From assembly GCF_030150285.1 (NCBI RefSeq), contig NZ_JASLGE010000033.1:1-56642 (forward strand): DNA of 56,642 nt, written 5' to 3'. Positions 1 to 8,076 of this stretch are shown piece after piece. This DNA is from Pseudomonas sp. GTDB lineage: Bacteria > Pseudomonadota > Gammaproteobacteria > Pseudomonadales > Pseudomonadaceae. The position numbers were made by a program, and so were the translations under genes. Position 1 is the stretch's first letter. Each line of letters starts with the position of its first letter. The notes beneath the pieces are model-generated. The model searched no databases. It had not been told where the DNA came from and saw only the letters and a list, made by a program, of their open reading frames with translations.

Positions 1-1
1 C

Positions 2-148
2 TAGGCTCTGTACGAAATGTATCTGCGCTCGGTTATGCGGCGTTGAAAACAGGCTCGGAATGCTCATTTACAACCCGTAAACTCCGCTTCCTCGCCTGTT
101 TTCGCCTTGCCTAACCTTCGCTCGAAAACATTTCGTACAGACCCTAAG
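2..148. mobile_element. MITE-like palindromic element, complete
   Basis: The two ends are near-perfect 19-bp terminal inverted repeats: TAGGCTCTGTACGAAATGT on the left, and TAGGGTCTGTACGAAATGT as the reverse complement of the right end, with one mismatch. An inner pair GAAAACAGGC/GCCTGTTTTC makes the whole 147 bp foldable into one long hairpin. It has no coding capacity, so it fits a non-autonomous miniature transposable element. A related half-element lies at 20116-20190. The parental IS family is not identified. Confidence 0.65.
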
Positions 149-252
149 ATTTTATTTTTTGGTTTTAAACGTACTGAAACGCTTCGCTTTGCTGTGGCTT
201 GGCAGGCGCGAGGACGGCTAGAAAGCATTTTTTCTTTGAGAGGGTATAAGGC

Positions 253-702
253 ATGAGTCAAATTCAATGGGCGGAACGGTTGCGCAAAAGCCTGCACAAT
301 GGCGCTGATTCAATTGGAAATCTGGTGGTCGAGTCATTTCATTACCTTGCGCTTTTTGGCATTGCTGCCATCACCGTTTGGGCTGCGATAAGCGCATTTA
401 TTGGAATGCTTGGGCAAGAAAAAATAAGCGTTGATGATATTTTACTATTGTTCATCTACCTTGAACTTTTGGCGATGAGCGGGATTTATTTTAAAACTAA
501 CCACATGCCTCTGCGGTTTTTGTTGTATATCGGCGTCACTGCATTGATTCGGTTATTGATCAGTGATGTTTCACATCATAATGCTCCTGATATGGGCATC
601 ATTTATGTGTGCGGTGGTGTCTTGTTGTTGGCGTTTTCAATTCTTGTTGTTAGATACTCTTCCTCGAAATATCCATCCGTCAGAGAGCGTGCAGAGCGCT
701 AA
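253..702 (+). CDS. psiE: PsiE-family inner-membrane protein
   Basis: A 149-residue integral membrane protein with about four hydrophobic segments (roughly residues 30-55, 65-80, 90-105 and 115-135). The central stretch, with FIYLELLAMSGIYFKTNHMP followed by LRFLLYIGVTALIRLLI, is the signature of the phosphate-starvation-inducible PsiE family. Its biochemical role is unknown. The ATG at 253 is preceded by a purine-rich AGAGGG...TAAGG stretch. It lies just downstream of the MITE and has no clear operon partner. Family assignment is secure; phosphate regulation is known for E. coli psiE but is not visible here. Confidence 0.85.
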   Translation: MSQIQWAERLRKSLHNGADSIGNLVVESFHYLALFGIAAITVWAAISAFIGMLGQEKISVDDILLLFIYLELLAMSGIYFKTNHMPLRFLLYIGVTALIRLLISDVSHHNAPDMGIIYVCGGVLLLAFSILVVRYSSSKYPSVRERAER

Positions 703-827
703 CGGCTGACCAAATAGAACAACTTCAAGAGACAGGGCGTTTGATGGGTATGAACAATACCCATCTGCGACCTGAGCTTGGACGCCTGTTCGCCGGAGCT
801 GTCACCGAGTTATTTAACCCGTGAACG
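702..827 (+). pseudogene. Possible gene remnant after psiE
   Basis: From 702 one frame reads a protein-like sequence of about 41 residues (TADQIEQLQETGRLMGMNNT, continuing to end in AGAVTELFNP) and stops at TGA 825-827. It has no good start codon and begins inside the end of psiE. Composition and phasing look like the tail of a real protein that lost its front. A perfect 9-bp hairpin (GATGGGTAT/ATACCCATC, 743-765) sits inside it. I do not recognise a family. The remaining 828-964 holds nothing I can name. Confidence 0.3.
743..765. terminator. Hairpin downstream of psiE
   Basis: GATGGGTAT-GAACA-ATACCCATC is a perfect 9-bp stem with a 5-nt loop, 40 bp after the psiE stop. There is no T-run, so it may be a transcript-end stabiliser rather than an intrinsic terminator. 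Confidence 0.35.
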
Positions 828-964
828 GCGGTGGGCCAGCAGCGGATTATGCTCATCTGCTGCTGACTGTTTGGCTTGCGCCTTCGACGTACTACGCTGT
901 TCGCGCAGGCCTCAAGCCGCACGCCCCCGTGACGGGTTGGAGCGCGCCTCTCAGTACGTTGCCT

Positions 965-2224
965 TCAGGGAAGGGTCGCATCTTTGACCGTTAGCCCGTC
1001 CTGTTGCGCAGGCTTGGCGCGCAAGGGTGCGGTTTCGAGCAGCCATAGGCCTATCAGGCCCACGACCACTGCACAAGCAGCCTGCAGCATGAGAGGCGCG
1101 CTCAACCCGGCGATGTCAGCCAACCATCCGCCGGCGATCGGGCTCAGAACACCACCGACGATTTCCCCTACGCCCATCACCAACCCAACGCAAGCAGCGA
1201 TGCGGTGCGCGGGGACTGTTTCGTAAGGGATGGTGGCCATAAAAATAGGTGCCACTCCGCTGGCAGACCAGGTCAGAAATAGAATCAGGCACAACATCCA
1301 GAAAGGCCCGTCGAAGTACAGGGCCGCCAACGGTGTGAGCGCGCCGATCAAGGAAAACACGACGACCACGGTTCGACGTCCCAAGCGGTCTGAGAGTGCG
1401 GGCACGATGTAGCTGAAAACCGTTGCGCTGGCACCCAGTACACTCATCAGAATGCCCATTTCTGTTGAACTAAAATGGCGTTCATTCATGTAGTACATCG
1501 GCATAAAGGCCCAGCCCAGCACCATCCACGCCACATAAAAACAAGCAATCAGCATGCACAGCGAGACGTTGCGATAGCGCAGCAGATCACGCCACGTTTC
1601 ATGGGTAGGCGCAGTTATCGCTGTCGCAACAGGGGCGATGATGGCTTTAGGCTCTTGAACGTACTTCCAGATCAACCAAGCCGCAATCAATCCGGGGATC
1701 CCGGCCACAAAGAAAGCCATCCGCCAGTCGTAATAGCTGGCGATTGCCACCAGCACCAGCGGGGCAAGGCATGAGCCCAGTAGGTTGCTGCCGAAGTTCT
1801 GCATGATGCCCATGTTCTGGCCCCGTCGTTTCGGGGTCGAGTTCATGGCCATCAGTGTTTGCGAGATAGGCAGAATGGGCCCCTCGGCCACGCCCATCAA
1901 TAAGCGTGCGGCCAGCAGCATGAAGAATGAACCCGCCAGGCCGGAGATGAATGAGCAAGCTGAAAAGACAATGACGGCCACCAGCAAGTACGCTTTACGA
2001 CGACCGCTGCGGTCAGACCGGGCACCCAACAGGTAGCCCGACACGGCCCAAGTCAGGGAAAGTGCCGAGACCAGCAGGCCGATCTGGGTGTTACTCAAAT
2101 TAAGGTCTTGCGCCACGAAGGGCGCCAGGAAACTCATGGCATTTCGATCAAAGAAAACAAAGCCAAAGCTCAGGCTAAGAACGAACAACAGACGGTTTTC
2201 ATAATGAGAGAACCAGCGGCGCAT
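965..2224 (-). CDS. MFS transporter, ACS-like (aromatic or organic acid uptake)
   Basis: A 419-residue major facilitator superfamily protein with twelve predicted membrane segments. A typical motif A lies between TM2 and TM3 (GARSDRSGRRK), and the N-terminal FDRNAMSFLAPF resembles anion:cation symporters that import aromatic or sugar acids. It is transcribed away from the sigma-54 activator gene. Its upstream region carries a -24/-12 promoter (2295-2309) and a TTGATGATCAA palindrome (2404-2417), as do the porin and the cupin operon. This makes it the likely inner-membrane uptake step of the catabolic locus. The substrate is inferred only from context: probably a phenolic compound. Confidence 0.85.
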   Translation of the reverse strand: MRRWFSHYENRLLFVLSLSFGFVFFDRNAMSFLAPFVAQDLNLSNTQIGLLVSALSLTWAVSGYLLGARSDRSGRRKAYLLVAVIVFSACSFISGLAGSFFMLLAARLLMGVAEGPILPISQTLMAMNSTPKRRGQNMGIMQNFGSNLLGSCLAPLVLVAIASYYDWRMAFFVAGIPGLIAAWLIWKYVQEPKAIIAPVATAITAPTHETWRDLLRYRNVSLCMLIACFYVAWMVLGWAFMPMYYMNERHFSSTEMGILMSVLGASATVFSYIVPALSDRLGRRTVVVVFSLIGALTPLAALYFDGPFWMLCLILFLTWSASGVAPIFMATIPYETVPAHRIAACVGLVMGVGEIVGGVLSPIAGGWLADIAGLSAPLMLQAACAVVVGLIGLWLLETAPLRAKPAQQDGLTVKDATLP

Positions 2225-2294
2225 GGTGAATCTCCGGCATGATTATTGTTATGGGTTGACTGATGCGGGTCACACCTCAGTCGGCAATGACATA

Positions 2295-2309
2295 GCAAAG
2301 GGCAGGCCA
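2295..2309 (-). promoter_or_regulatory. Sigma-54 -24/-12 promoter of the MFS gene
   Basis: On the minus strand the sequence is TGGCCT-GCCCT-TTGC. It has the invariant GG and GC separated as in the consensus TGGCAC-N5-TTGC. It lies 71 bp before the MFS start codon. The other two sigma-54 promoters of this locus have the similar spacer AGCCT. Confidence 0.7.
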
Positions 2310-2403
2310 GCACTCATTTAATTATCTAAGTTGTTGTATTTAAATAGTTTTATAAGGTTCTTCAGAACCTCTGCCTTGATCTTTGTTGATGAAGGTGGGA
2401 AAA

Positions 2404-2417
2404 ATTGATGATCAAAT
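2404..2417. promoter_or_regulatory. Upstream activator site, XylR/DmpR type
   Basis: ATTGATGATCAAAT contains the perfect palindrome TTGAT-G-ATCAA. It sits about 95-108 bp upstream of the MFS -24/-12 promoter and about 65 bp before the activator gene. The half-sites match the TTGAT/ATCAA of XylR/DmpR upstream activating sequences. A weaker TTGATCTTTGTTGAT lies at about 2377-2391. Confidence 0.65.
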
Positions 2418-2482
2418 CCGATGCCTCCAATTTTCTTCGCGGCCACGTGCGCGGAGGAAAACAAAAATAATTAGGAGATTGC

Positions 2483-4252
2483 ATGAGTCACTCGCCCCAG
2501 ACGGTTACCCATGATCAGGCTGCTCGCCTCGTGCAAGGCTATGAGACCTGCGCCCCAACACCCGCAGACCTTCGGCGGTTTCTGCGCTTTTCCGATGAGG
2601 ATGCGCGTATCTGGCTGGATGATCAGAGCATGGTCATGCTGCACTCCACGGCTCTGGGGGCGCTGCGCCAGGAATTGATCGAGAGCGTTGGCCATGAGGG
2701 GGCCAAGCGCATACTGATGCGTATTGGTTACTCCGCGGGCACCCAGGATGCCGCCTTGGTGCGCAAGCGCTGGCCAAGCGGCGACGAGCGCAGTTCATTC
2801 ATTGCCGGGGGCCGTCTGCATGCCTTGCAAGGCATGGTGCGAGTCGAAACGGTCGACCTGGTCCTGAACATCGAGAAAGGCCATTTTCATGGCGAATACC
2901 TGTGGCATGACTCGCGCGAAGCCCATGAGCATATTGGGCACTACGGTATTGGTGACGAGGCCGTTTGCTGGATGACCCTGGGTTACGCGGCCGGTTATGC
3001 CAGCGCGTTTATTGGCAAGCTGGTGGTGTACCGCGAAGTGGAATGCGTTGCGGCAGGTGGCAACATCTGTCGAATTGTTGGGGATACCGCCGACCGCTTG
3101 CCTCACCATGAACACAGTGAGGCCCAACGTTATTGGGACCCGGCCCATTTCATCCGGATGAATTCGATCTGGTCCTCAACGGAGAACGACGCGGCGCAGC
3201 CTGCCAGCATCCCAGCGACCACCACCATCAGCAGCCTGCCGGTGCAGGACGATATGGTGGGCATCTCGGCGGCATTCAGCGTGGCCCGCCATCAGATCGC
3301 GCAGGTAGCCCCCACGCGTGCCACGGTGCTCTTTAGCGGTGAGTCAGGTGTCGGCAAGGAAGTCTTTGCCAAATGCTTGCACCGCCTCAGCCCGCGAGCT
3401 GATCAGCCGTTGGTGGCGGTCAACTGTGCTTCTCTGCCGGAGAACCTGTTGGAGGCCGAATTGTTCGGTGCCGAAAAGGGTGCTTACACAGGGGCAACTC
3501 AAGGCCGGGCCGGGCGCTTTGAGCGCGCTTCGGGTGGCACGCTGTTTCTCGATGAAATTCAGGCCTTGAGCTTGAGTGCGCAAAGTAAGCTGCTACGGGC
3601 TTTGCAGGAGGGGGAGATCGAGCGAGTGGGAGGCAGCAAGCCCATCAAAGTTGATTTGCGGGTGGTGGCGGCCACTAACATCAACCTGCGGGCCGCTATC
3701 GCTCAGGGTACCTTTCGTGAGGATCTGTTTTTCCGACTCAACGTCTTTCCTATTCATCTCCCGCCGTTGCGAGAGCGTCGTGATGACATACCGTTGCTGA
3801 TGGAGCATTTCTTTAACCACTTCACAACGCTGCATGGCAAGCAGGTGACCGGTTTCAGCGCGCAAGCCGTTGAGGCTCTGCTCAATCACGATTACCCCGG
3901 CAACATACGCGAGCTGCAAAATCTGGTGGAGCGCGGGGTGATTGCCGCCCCCAACAATGCTTCAGTTCGAACGCAGCACCTGTTTCCCAAGGGTGAACAG
4001 GCACCGCGCCCAGGATTGAGCATAGGAGGCGACGGGAGCTTGGGCGTGTCATCGCCTCAGGCCAGCGGGACCGAGTTGGATCTAAACGCATCACCCGTGA
4101 CGCAGCTCAAGCAATCGATCCAGTGCCAGCAAGTGGAGCATTACCGGCAAGTGCTGCAAGCCTGCGCGGGCAACCTCTCGGCGGCTGCGCGCAAATTAGG
4201 TGTGACACGACCGCAACTGGCGTATCGGCTCAAGACCTATGGTTTGGCTTGA
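2483..4252 (+). CDS. XylR/DmpR-family sigma-54-dependent activator
   Basis: A 589-residue enhancer-binding protein. The N-terminal XylR_N/V4R sensor (about 25-215) keeps the zinc site as C162, E185, C188 and C196, with the same spacing as MopR/DmpR (+23, +26, +34). It also keeps H113 and W141, which align with the MopR His and Trp that hold the phenol hydroxyl. The AAA+ domain has Walker A GESGVGKE (286-293), the sigma-54 contact loop GAYTGA (333-338) and Walker B TLFLDE. A Fis-type helix-turn-helix ends the protein. The start is set by TTAGGAG before ATG 2483. The likely effector is a phenolic compound and the likely targets are the three sigma-54 promoters around it. The exact ligand is unknown. 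Confidence 0.9.
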   Translation: MSHSPQTVTHDQAARLVQGYETCAPTPADLRRFLRFSDEDARIWLDDQSMVMLHSTALGALRQELIESVGHEGAKRILMRIGYSAGTQDAALVRKRWPSGDERSSFIAGGRLHALQGMVRVETVDLVLNIEKGHFHGEYLWHDSREAHEHIGHYGIGDEAVCWMTLGYAAGYASAFIGKLVVYREVECVAAGGNICRIVGDTADRLPHHEHSEAQRYWDPAHFIRMNSIWSSTENDAAQPASIPATTTISSLPVQDDMVGISAAFSVARHQIAQVAPTRATVLFSGESGVGKEVFAKCLHRLSPRADQPLVAVNCASLPENLLEAELFGAEKGAYTGATQGRAGRFERASGGTLFLDEIQALSLSAQSKLLRALQEGEIERVGGSKPIKVDLRVVAATNINLRAAIAQGTFREDLFFRLNVFPIHLPPLRERRDDIPLLMEHFFNHFTTLHGKQVTGFSAQAVEALLNHDYPGNIRELQNLVERGVIAAPNNASVRTQHLFPKGEQAPRPGLSIGGDGSLGVSSPQASGTELDLNASPVTQLKQSIQCQQVEHYRQVLQACAGNLSAAARKLGVTRPQLAYRLKTYGLA

Positions 4253-4290
4253 TCATTGAGGATGATCAAAACCGATTGAATTGATCAAAT
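4249..4290. promoter_or_regulatory. Upstream activator sites for the porin promoter
   Basis: Two palindromes follow the activator stop codon: TTGATCAT-N5-ATGATCAA (4249-4269) with perfect 8-bp arms, and TTGATCAA (4281-4288). They lie 65-105 bp before the -24/-12 promoter at 4354, the usual distance for XylR/DmpR binding with DNA looping. Confidence 0.7.
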
Positions 4291-4353
4291 GTTTTTCGCC
4301 ACAAAGGCCACCAAACGCCCGGTTTTACGGGTGTTTCCGGTGGTCGGCAGTGC

Positions 4354-4368
4354 TGGCATAGCCTTTGC
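4354..4368 (+). promoter_or_regulatory. Sigma-54 -24/-12 promoter of the porin gene
   Basis: TGGCAT-AGCCT-TTGC differs from the consensus TGGCAC-N5-TTGC at one -24 base. The spacer AGCCT is identical to that of the cupin-operon promoter at 8667-8681. It lies 60 bp before the porin ATG. Confidence 0.75.
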
Positions 4369-4427
4369 GATGTAGCTCTCGCGGCCGGATGGCCGCTCTT
4401 GATAATGACAACAATAGAGAGAGCATC

Positions 4428-5720
4428 ATGATTGCTAAGCATCGCGGCATGCCTATGCCCGGGGTTTGCCTTACCCGGCTGTCAGCATTACTCCTGTCCC
4501 TTGCCAGCACCTCGTTAATGGCTGAGCCCCTGCTACCCGAGGATGCGATCAAACTCAACCTGCAGGTCTGGAACCTCTCGGTCAAGAACCTGAACACTGG
4601 CCCGCAGCCCTATCGGTATGGCAACAGCGGCAACGTGTTCACGGGGGCCGAGGCGGATATGGCCAAGTTGGCAGGTATCGAAGGGGCTTCAGTGTCTTTT
4701 CAGTACGTGTTCTTTCCGTGGATGCGTGGCGAAGGTCAGCCGGCTCAGGACAGTTGGCAGGGCAAGGCCGGTAGCTTTTTTGCCGGAGCGCCCATGCACA
4801 ACGACATCGACTCCGGTTATTTGGCGCGATTCACTTGGAATCAACGCCTGTTGCAAGACCGTTTGGAGTGGGTGGTGGGGCGTAGCAATGCCAAGCAGCA
4901 CTTCTACATGTCCAACTGCAATAACGTGGTGACCTGCAACGATCCTGTCATCGATAACTCCACGGGTATTTTGCCGTTCCCTTATGGCAGTTGGAGTTTG
5001 TATTCGCGCTATCGAGCAGACCAGGGACGGTATGTGCATGCTGGCGTGTTCGAGTCCAACCCACAGCATTATTTCAAGGACACCAAAGGATTTGATTGGG
5101 ACCCGGGCGATGCCAGCGGTGTGTCGATATTGGCCGGATGGGGCGCTGAGCAGGGTTTCGACCAGACGCCCTATGCCTACCACTATGAACTCAATGGCTT
5201 TTACAACAGCGGCGAGCAGACCGACCCGCTAGATGGCAAGTCTCGTTGGGGCAGCAGTGGGTTGCTTTTCAAATTTCGTCAAACCCTGGCACGCGAGGGC
5301 GATGCGCGCGTGCCGGAGAAAGCGTGGCAATGGTTCGGCTCTTGGTCGTGGAGCGCCGATGACATACAGCCGTTTGAGCATTTCGCCGAGGTGGGCATCA
5401 CCCGTCTGGGAGTTTTTGATCGGCCTCAGAACAGTATCAATTTAAAGGCCAGTTATTTGCTCCTTGGGGCGCGTCAGGCGAAGTGGCAGGAGCAAGCGCG
5501 CTTGCTGGCGACGGGGGAGGATGAGCGTACGCGGCGCGGTGTCTCGCGCATTGAGCTCAATACCCATTGGCAGGTGACTCGCGACCTGGCGTTGGAGCCC
5601 AGCGTGCAATATGTCTTCAACCCGGACAACTTTTACAACCCACAGGCACGGGTGAGCAGCAACGGTGCGGTCATTGCTTTGGAGGTCATGTACGACTTGG
5701 GCACGGCATTGGGGCTATAA
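4428..5720 (+). CDS. OprB-family carbohydrate-selective porin
   Basis: A 430-residue outer-membrane protein. The signal peptide ends near LASTSLMA. The mature protein shows OprB-family features: an internal GILPFPYGSWSLYSRYR stretch, alternating aromatic strands, and a near-C-terminal FNPDNFYNP segment before the last strand. OprB proteins usually form sugar channels. Here the gene sits inside an aromatic-compound regulon with its own sigma-54 promoter and activator sites, so it may admit a phenolic, a glycoside or a diol. An in-frame ATG lies 63 bp upstream (4365), but 4428 was chosen because it begins the signal peptide and follows AGAGAGAG. The last residue is Leu instead of the usual aromatic residue. 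Confidence 0.8.
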   Translation: MIAKHRGMPMPGVCLTRLSALLLSLASTSLMAEPLLPEDAIKLNLQVWNLSVKNLNTGPQPYRYGNSGNVFTGAEADMAKLAGIEGASVSFQYVFFPWMRGEGQPAQDSWQGKAGSFFAGAPMHNDIDSGYLARFTWNQRLLQDRLEWVVGRSNAKQHFYMSNCNNVVTCNDPVIDNSTGILPFPYGSWSLYSRYRADQGRYVHAGVFESNPQHYFKDTKGFDWDPGDASGVSILAGWGAEQGFDQTPYAYHYELNGFYNSGEQTDPLDGKSRWGSSGLLFKFRQTLAREGDARVPEKAWQWFGSWSWSADDIQPFEHFAEVGITRLGVFDRPQNSINLKASYLLLGARQAKWQEQARLLATGEDERTRRGVSRIELNTHWQVTRDLALEPSVQYVFNPDNFYNPQARVSSNGAVIALEVMYDLGTALGL

Positions 5721-5727
5721 CGCATGA

Positions 5728-5761
5728 GCCCACACCGGCGGCGGTTGCCGCAGGTGTGGGC
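5728..5761. terminator. Bidirectional hairpin between porin and VOC gene
   Basis: GCCCACACC/GGTGTGGGC form a perfect 9-bp stem, with an inner GGC/GCC extension, between two converging genes. There is no long T-run. Confidence 0.55.
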
Positions 5762-5777
5762 CATTGACCAGGCAGAA

Positions 5778-6161
5778 TCAGGCGGGTTCAAAGCAATAGA
5801 CGGCCAGCTTGTTGCCATCTGGGTCGCGCGCATAGGCGGCGTAGGCGTGCGGTGCCCAACTGCGTGGGCCAGGCAGGCCTTCGCAGCTGCCGCCAGCGGA
5901 GATGGCCGCGGTGTGAAAGTTTGCCACGGCTTCGCGAGTGGGTGCCTGGAAGCTTACGGTCACGCCATTGCCAACCGTTGCTGGCGCACCATTGGCGGGG
6001 CGAAGCACGAAGAAGGCGGGGGCTTTATCGCCCCAGATCGAACCGTTTTCTTCCAAGTCCATTAGCCTGGTCAAGCCCAGTTGGCCGAGCACGATGTCGT
6101 AGAATTGGCGCGCTTTGGTCAAGTCGTTACTGCCGACCGTGACGTGGGTGTAAACACTCAT
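5778..6161 (-). CDS. VOC-family (glyoxalase/dioxygenase fold) protein
   Basis: A 127-residue protein of the vicinal oxygen chelate superfamily. It begins with THVTVGSNDLTKARQFYD, the typical first beta-alpha unit, and ends with DPDGNKLAVYCFEPA, the typical last strand. Family members include glyoxalases, fosfomycin-resistance enzymes and ring-cleaving dioxygenases; small forms like this cannot be assigned a reaction by sight. It lies 63 bp after the alcohol dehydrogenase stop on the same strand and could be the last gene of the cupin operon. The start is supported by GGAG 8 bp upstream. Confidence 0.8.
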   Translation of the reverse strand: MSVYTHVTVGSNDLTKARQFYDIVLGQLGLTRLMDLEENGSIWGDKAPAFFVLRPANGAPATVGNGVTVSFQAPTREAVANFHTAAISAGGSCEGLPGPRSWAPHAYAAYARDPDGNKLAVYCFEPA

Positions 6162-6224
6162 GTTGATTCTCCAGCACAGGTTTAGAGTGCTCGCCGCCCA
6201 GAGGCGGCGAGCAGGTTGAAAACA

Positions 6225-7235
6225 TCAGGAAAGTTGTGGGGCGACCATGACCTTGCAGTGATCAGTGCGTTGCCTCAGCGCTTCAAAAGCCTGCGGCATT
6301 TGCGCAAGCGAAACGGTGTTGCTAACCATCGCCAAAGGCAGCGCATGAGGGCTATCGAGTACGTCGATGGCCGCGCGAAACTCGTCGAGATTGAAGAAGG
6401 CTGAGGTCACCAGGTTGACCTCCTTGGACAGCGCCTTAAAGGGCACAAAACTGTCTGGCGCGGTACACAGTCCCAAGATGACTACCGTGCCACGAGGGCG
6501 CACGTACTCGATGGCCTGGGCAATCAACCCCGGGCGGCCGACGCATTCAAAGACAATATCGGGAGGGGCTCCCAGGCTTTCGGCCATACGCCTATCAAGG
6601 CTGCTGTCATTCACCAGAAAGGCGCTGGCCCCAAGGTGCAAAGCGCGTTCGCGCTGCCATTCTCCCAGGTCAGTGATGCAGACTTGGGCTGCCCCCAAGC
6701 GCCGAGCCCAAAAAGCGACGGCCAAGCCAATGGCACCTGCCCCCAGGATCAAAACCTTGGCACCTGGACGCAGCCGCGCGCGCATAACCCCGTGCAGCGC
6801 CACAGCCAGTGGCTCAGCCAGTGCGCTGTCGGCCAAGCCGATACTGGATGGGAGCACCACGCATTGGTGAGCCTTGGCAGTGGCAAACTCGGCAAAACCA
6901 CCCCCTTGCAGGCTGAAATCGGAACACCAGGCGGGCTCGCCCCGGCGGCAACTGGCGCACTGCCCGCAGCCGCGCAGCGGGGCCACGGCGACGTGGTCAC
7001 CAACGCGCAGGCCACTGACCTGTGACCCGCATTCGACCACGCGGCCAGTGTATTCGTGGCCCAGGACAGTATTCGGCGCAATGGCGAACGCCGGGTCATG
7101 TGTCATGTGCAGGTCACTGCCACAGATGCCGCAACGACACACTTCGATCAATACCTCATCGTGCCGAGGTGTCGGAGTGGGTAGGTTGGCCAGCTGTAAA
7201 GGTTGCTGTATAGCCTTGAAAACAATTGCTTGCAT
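6225..7235 (-). CDS. Zinc-dependent medium-chain alcohol dehydrogenase (butanediol dehydrogenase-like)
   Basis: A 336-residue MDR-family enzyme. It shows the catalytic zinc motif CGICGSDLHM followed by GHEYTG, the four structural-zinc cysteines in CGQCASCRRGEPAWC, and the nucleotide fold GAGAIG. The closest well-known relatives oxidise vicinal diols or secondary alcohols with NAD+ (2,3-butanediol, sorbitol, threonine). ATG 7235 follows GAGGA by a normal distance and lies 10 bp after the SDR stop, so the two are translationally close. In this operon it probably oxidises a diol or secondary alcohol to the hydroxyketone cleaved by the cupin enzyme. That role is inference. Confidence 0.85.
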   Translation of the reverse strand: MQAIVFKAIQQPLQLANLPTPTPRHDEVLIEVCRCGICGSDLHMTHDPAFAIAPNTVLGHEYTGRVVECGSQVSGLRVGDHVAVAPLRGCGQCASCRRGEPAWCSDFSLQGGGFAEFATAKAHQCVVLPSSIGLADSALAEPLAVALHGVMRARLRPGAKVLILGAGAIGLAVAFWARRLGAAQVCITDLGEWQRERALHLGASAFLVNDSSLDRRMAESLGAPPDIVFECVGRPGLIAQAIEYVRPRGTVVILGLCTAPDSFVPFKALSKEVNLVTSAFFNLDEFRAAIDVLDSPHALPLAMVSNTVSLAQMPQAFEALRQRTDHCKVMVAPQLS

Positions 7236-7245
7236 CCTGGTTTCC

Positions 7246-8064
7246 TCAATCAACTCTTCCGAGCATTTGCCCGCCGTCAATCACGATTTGAGCGCCGGTG
7301 ACGTAGCTTGCGGCGGGTGAGGCAAGGAACAGCGCCAGGCCTTTGATCTCTTCGGTGCTGGCAATTCGGTGTTGAGGGACGCGCAGTGCAAATGCGGCAC
7401 GGTCTGCGGGATTGCGCAGCCGTCCCCCGGCGATATTGGTGACAAAGGGGCCGGGGGCGATGGCGTTGACGTTGATGCCGAAGCGAGCCAACTCCATGGC
7501 GGCTTGGCGCACCAGCGAGGCTGCCCCTGCCTTGGCGGGCATGTAGGGCGTGCCGACGATCGCTTCGTTAATCATTGCTGCGTTTGAGGTGGTGACGATG
7601 ATGCGTCCAGAGCCTTTGGGTTTCATCAACCGCACGGCTGCCCGCAAGGTGGTGAACACGGAGGTCAGATTGGTTGCCAGCACCTTGTCCCAATGGGCTT
7701 CCTCAATATTTTCCAGGGCACCTTGCTCACAGCGCTGGCCGTCGCTGTCGAGAAAGCCTGGGCCGGAGTCGATGCCAGCATTGGCGAACACCACATCGAG
7801 TCGGCCGTAGCGCTCCCCGATGCGCTCGAAGCAGGCATACATCGCCGAGCGATCGGTGGCGTCCACGACTTCGCCGTGTACGACCAGGCCTTGGGCCTTC
7901 AGGCGAGTCACTTGTTCGTGCAACAACGCACCATCAATGTCCAGCAGGGTGACTTGGGCACCCGCTTCGGCCATGACCTCGGCATACGCCAGACCAATGC
8001 CGCTGGCGGCCCCGGTGACCACGCAGGTCAGGCCTTCTACGGAAAATCGTTCCCAAAATTTCAT
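7246..8064 (-). CDS. Short-chain dehydrogenase/reductase
   Basis: A 272-residue classical SDR. It has the cofactor motif TGAASGIG (17-24), ANAGI after the fourth strand, and YMPAK as the YxxxK catalytic pair, followed by NAIAPGPF. The expected catalytic serine, 13 residues before the Tyr, is Asn; a Ser sits one residue earlier (VTTSN). Either the loop has a one-residue insertion or the active site is altered. ATG 8064 is chosen because AAAGGGTGA precedes it; a GTG nine bases upstream is possible. It follows the cupin gene by 12 bp and is likely to oxidise or reduce a pathway alcohol or ketone. Confidence 0.85.
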   Translation of the reverse strand: MKFWERFSVEGLTCVVTGAASGIGLAYAEVMAEAGAQVTLLDIDGALLHEQVTRLKAQGLVVHGEVVDATDRSAMYACFERIGERYGRLDVVFANAGIDSGPGFLDSDGQRCEQGALENIEEAHWDKVLATNLTSVFTTLRAAVRLMKPKGSGRIIVTTSNAAMINEAIVGTPYMPAKAGAASLVRQAAMELARFGINVNAIAPGPFVTNIAGGRLRNPADRAAFALRVPQHRIASTEEIKGLALFLASPAASYVTGAQIVIDGGQMLGRVD

Positions 8065-8076
8065 GCGAATCACCCT

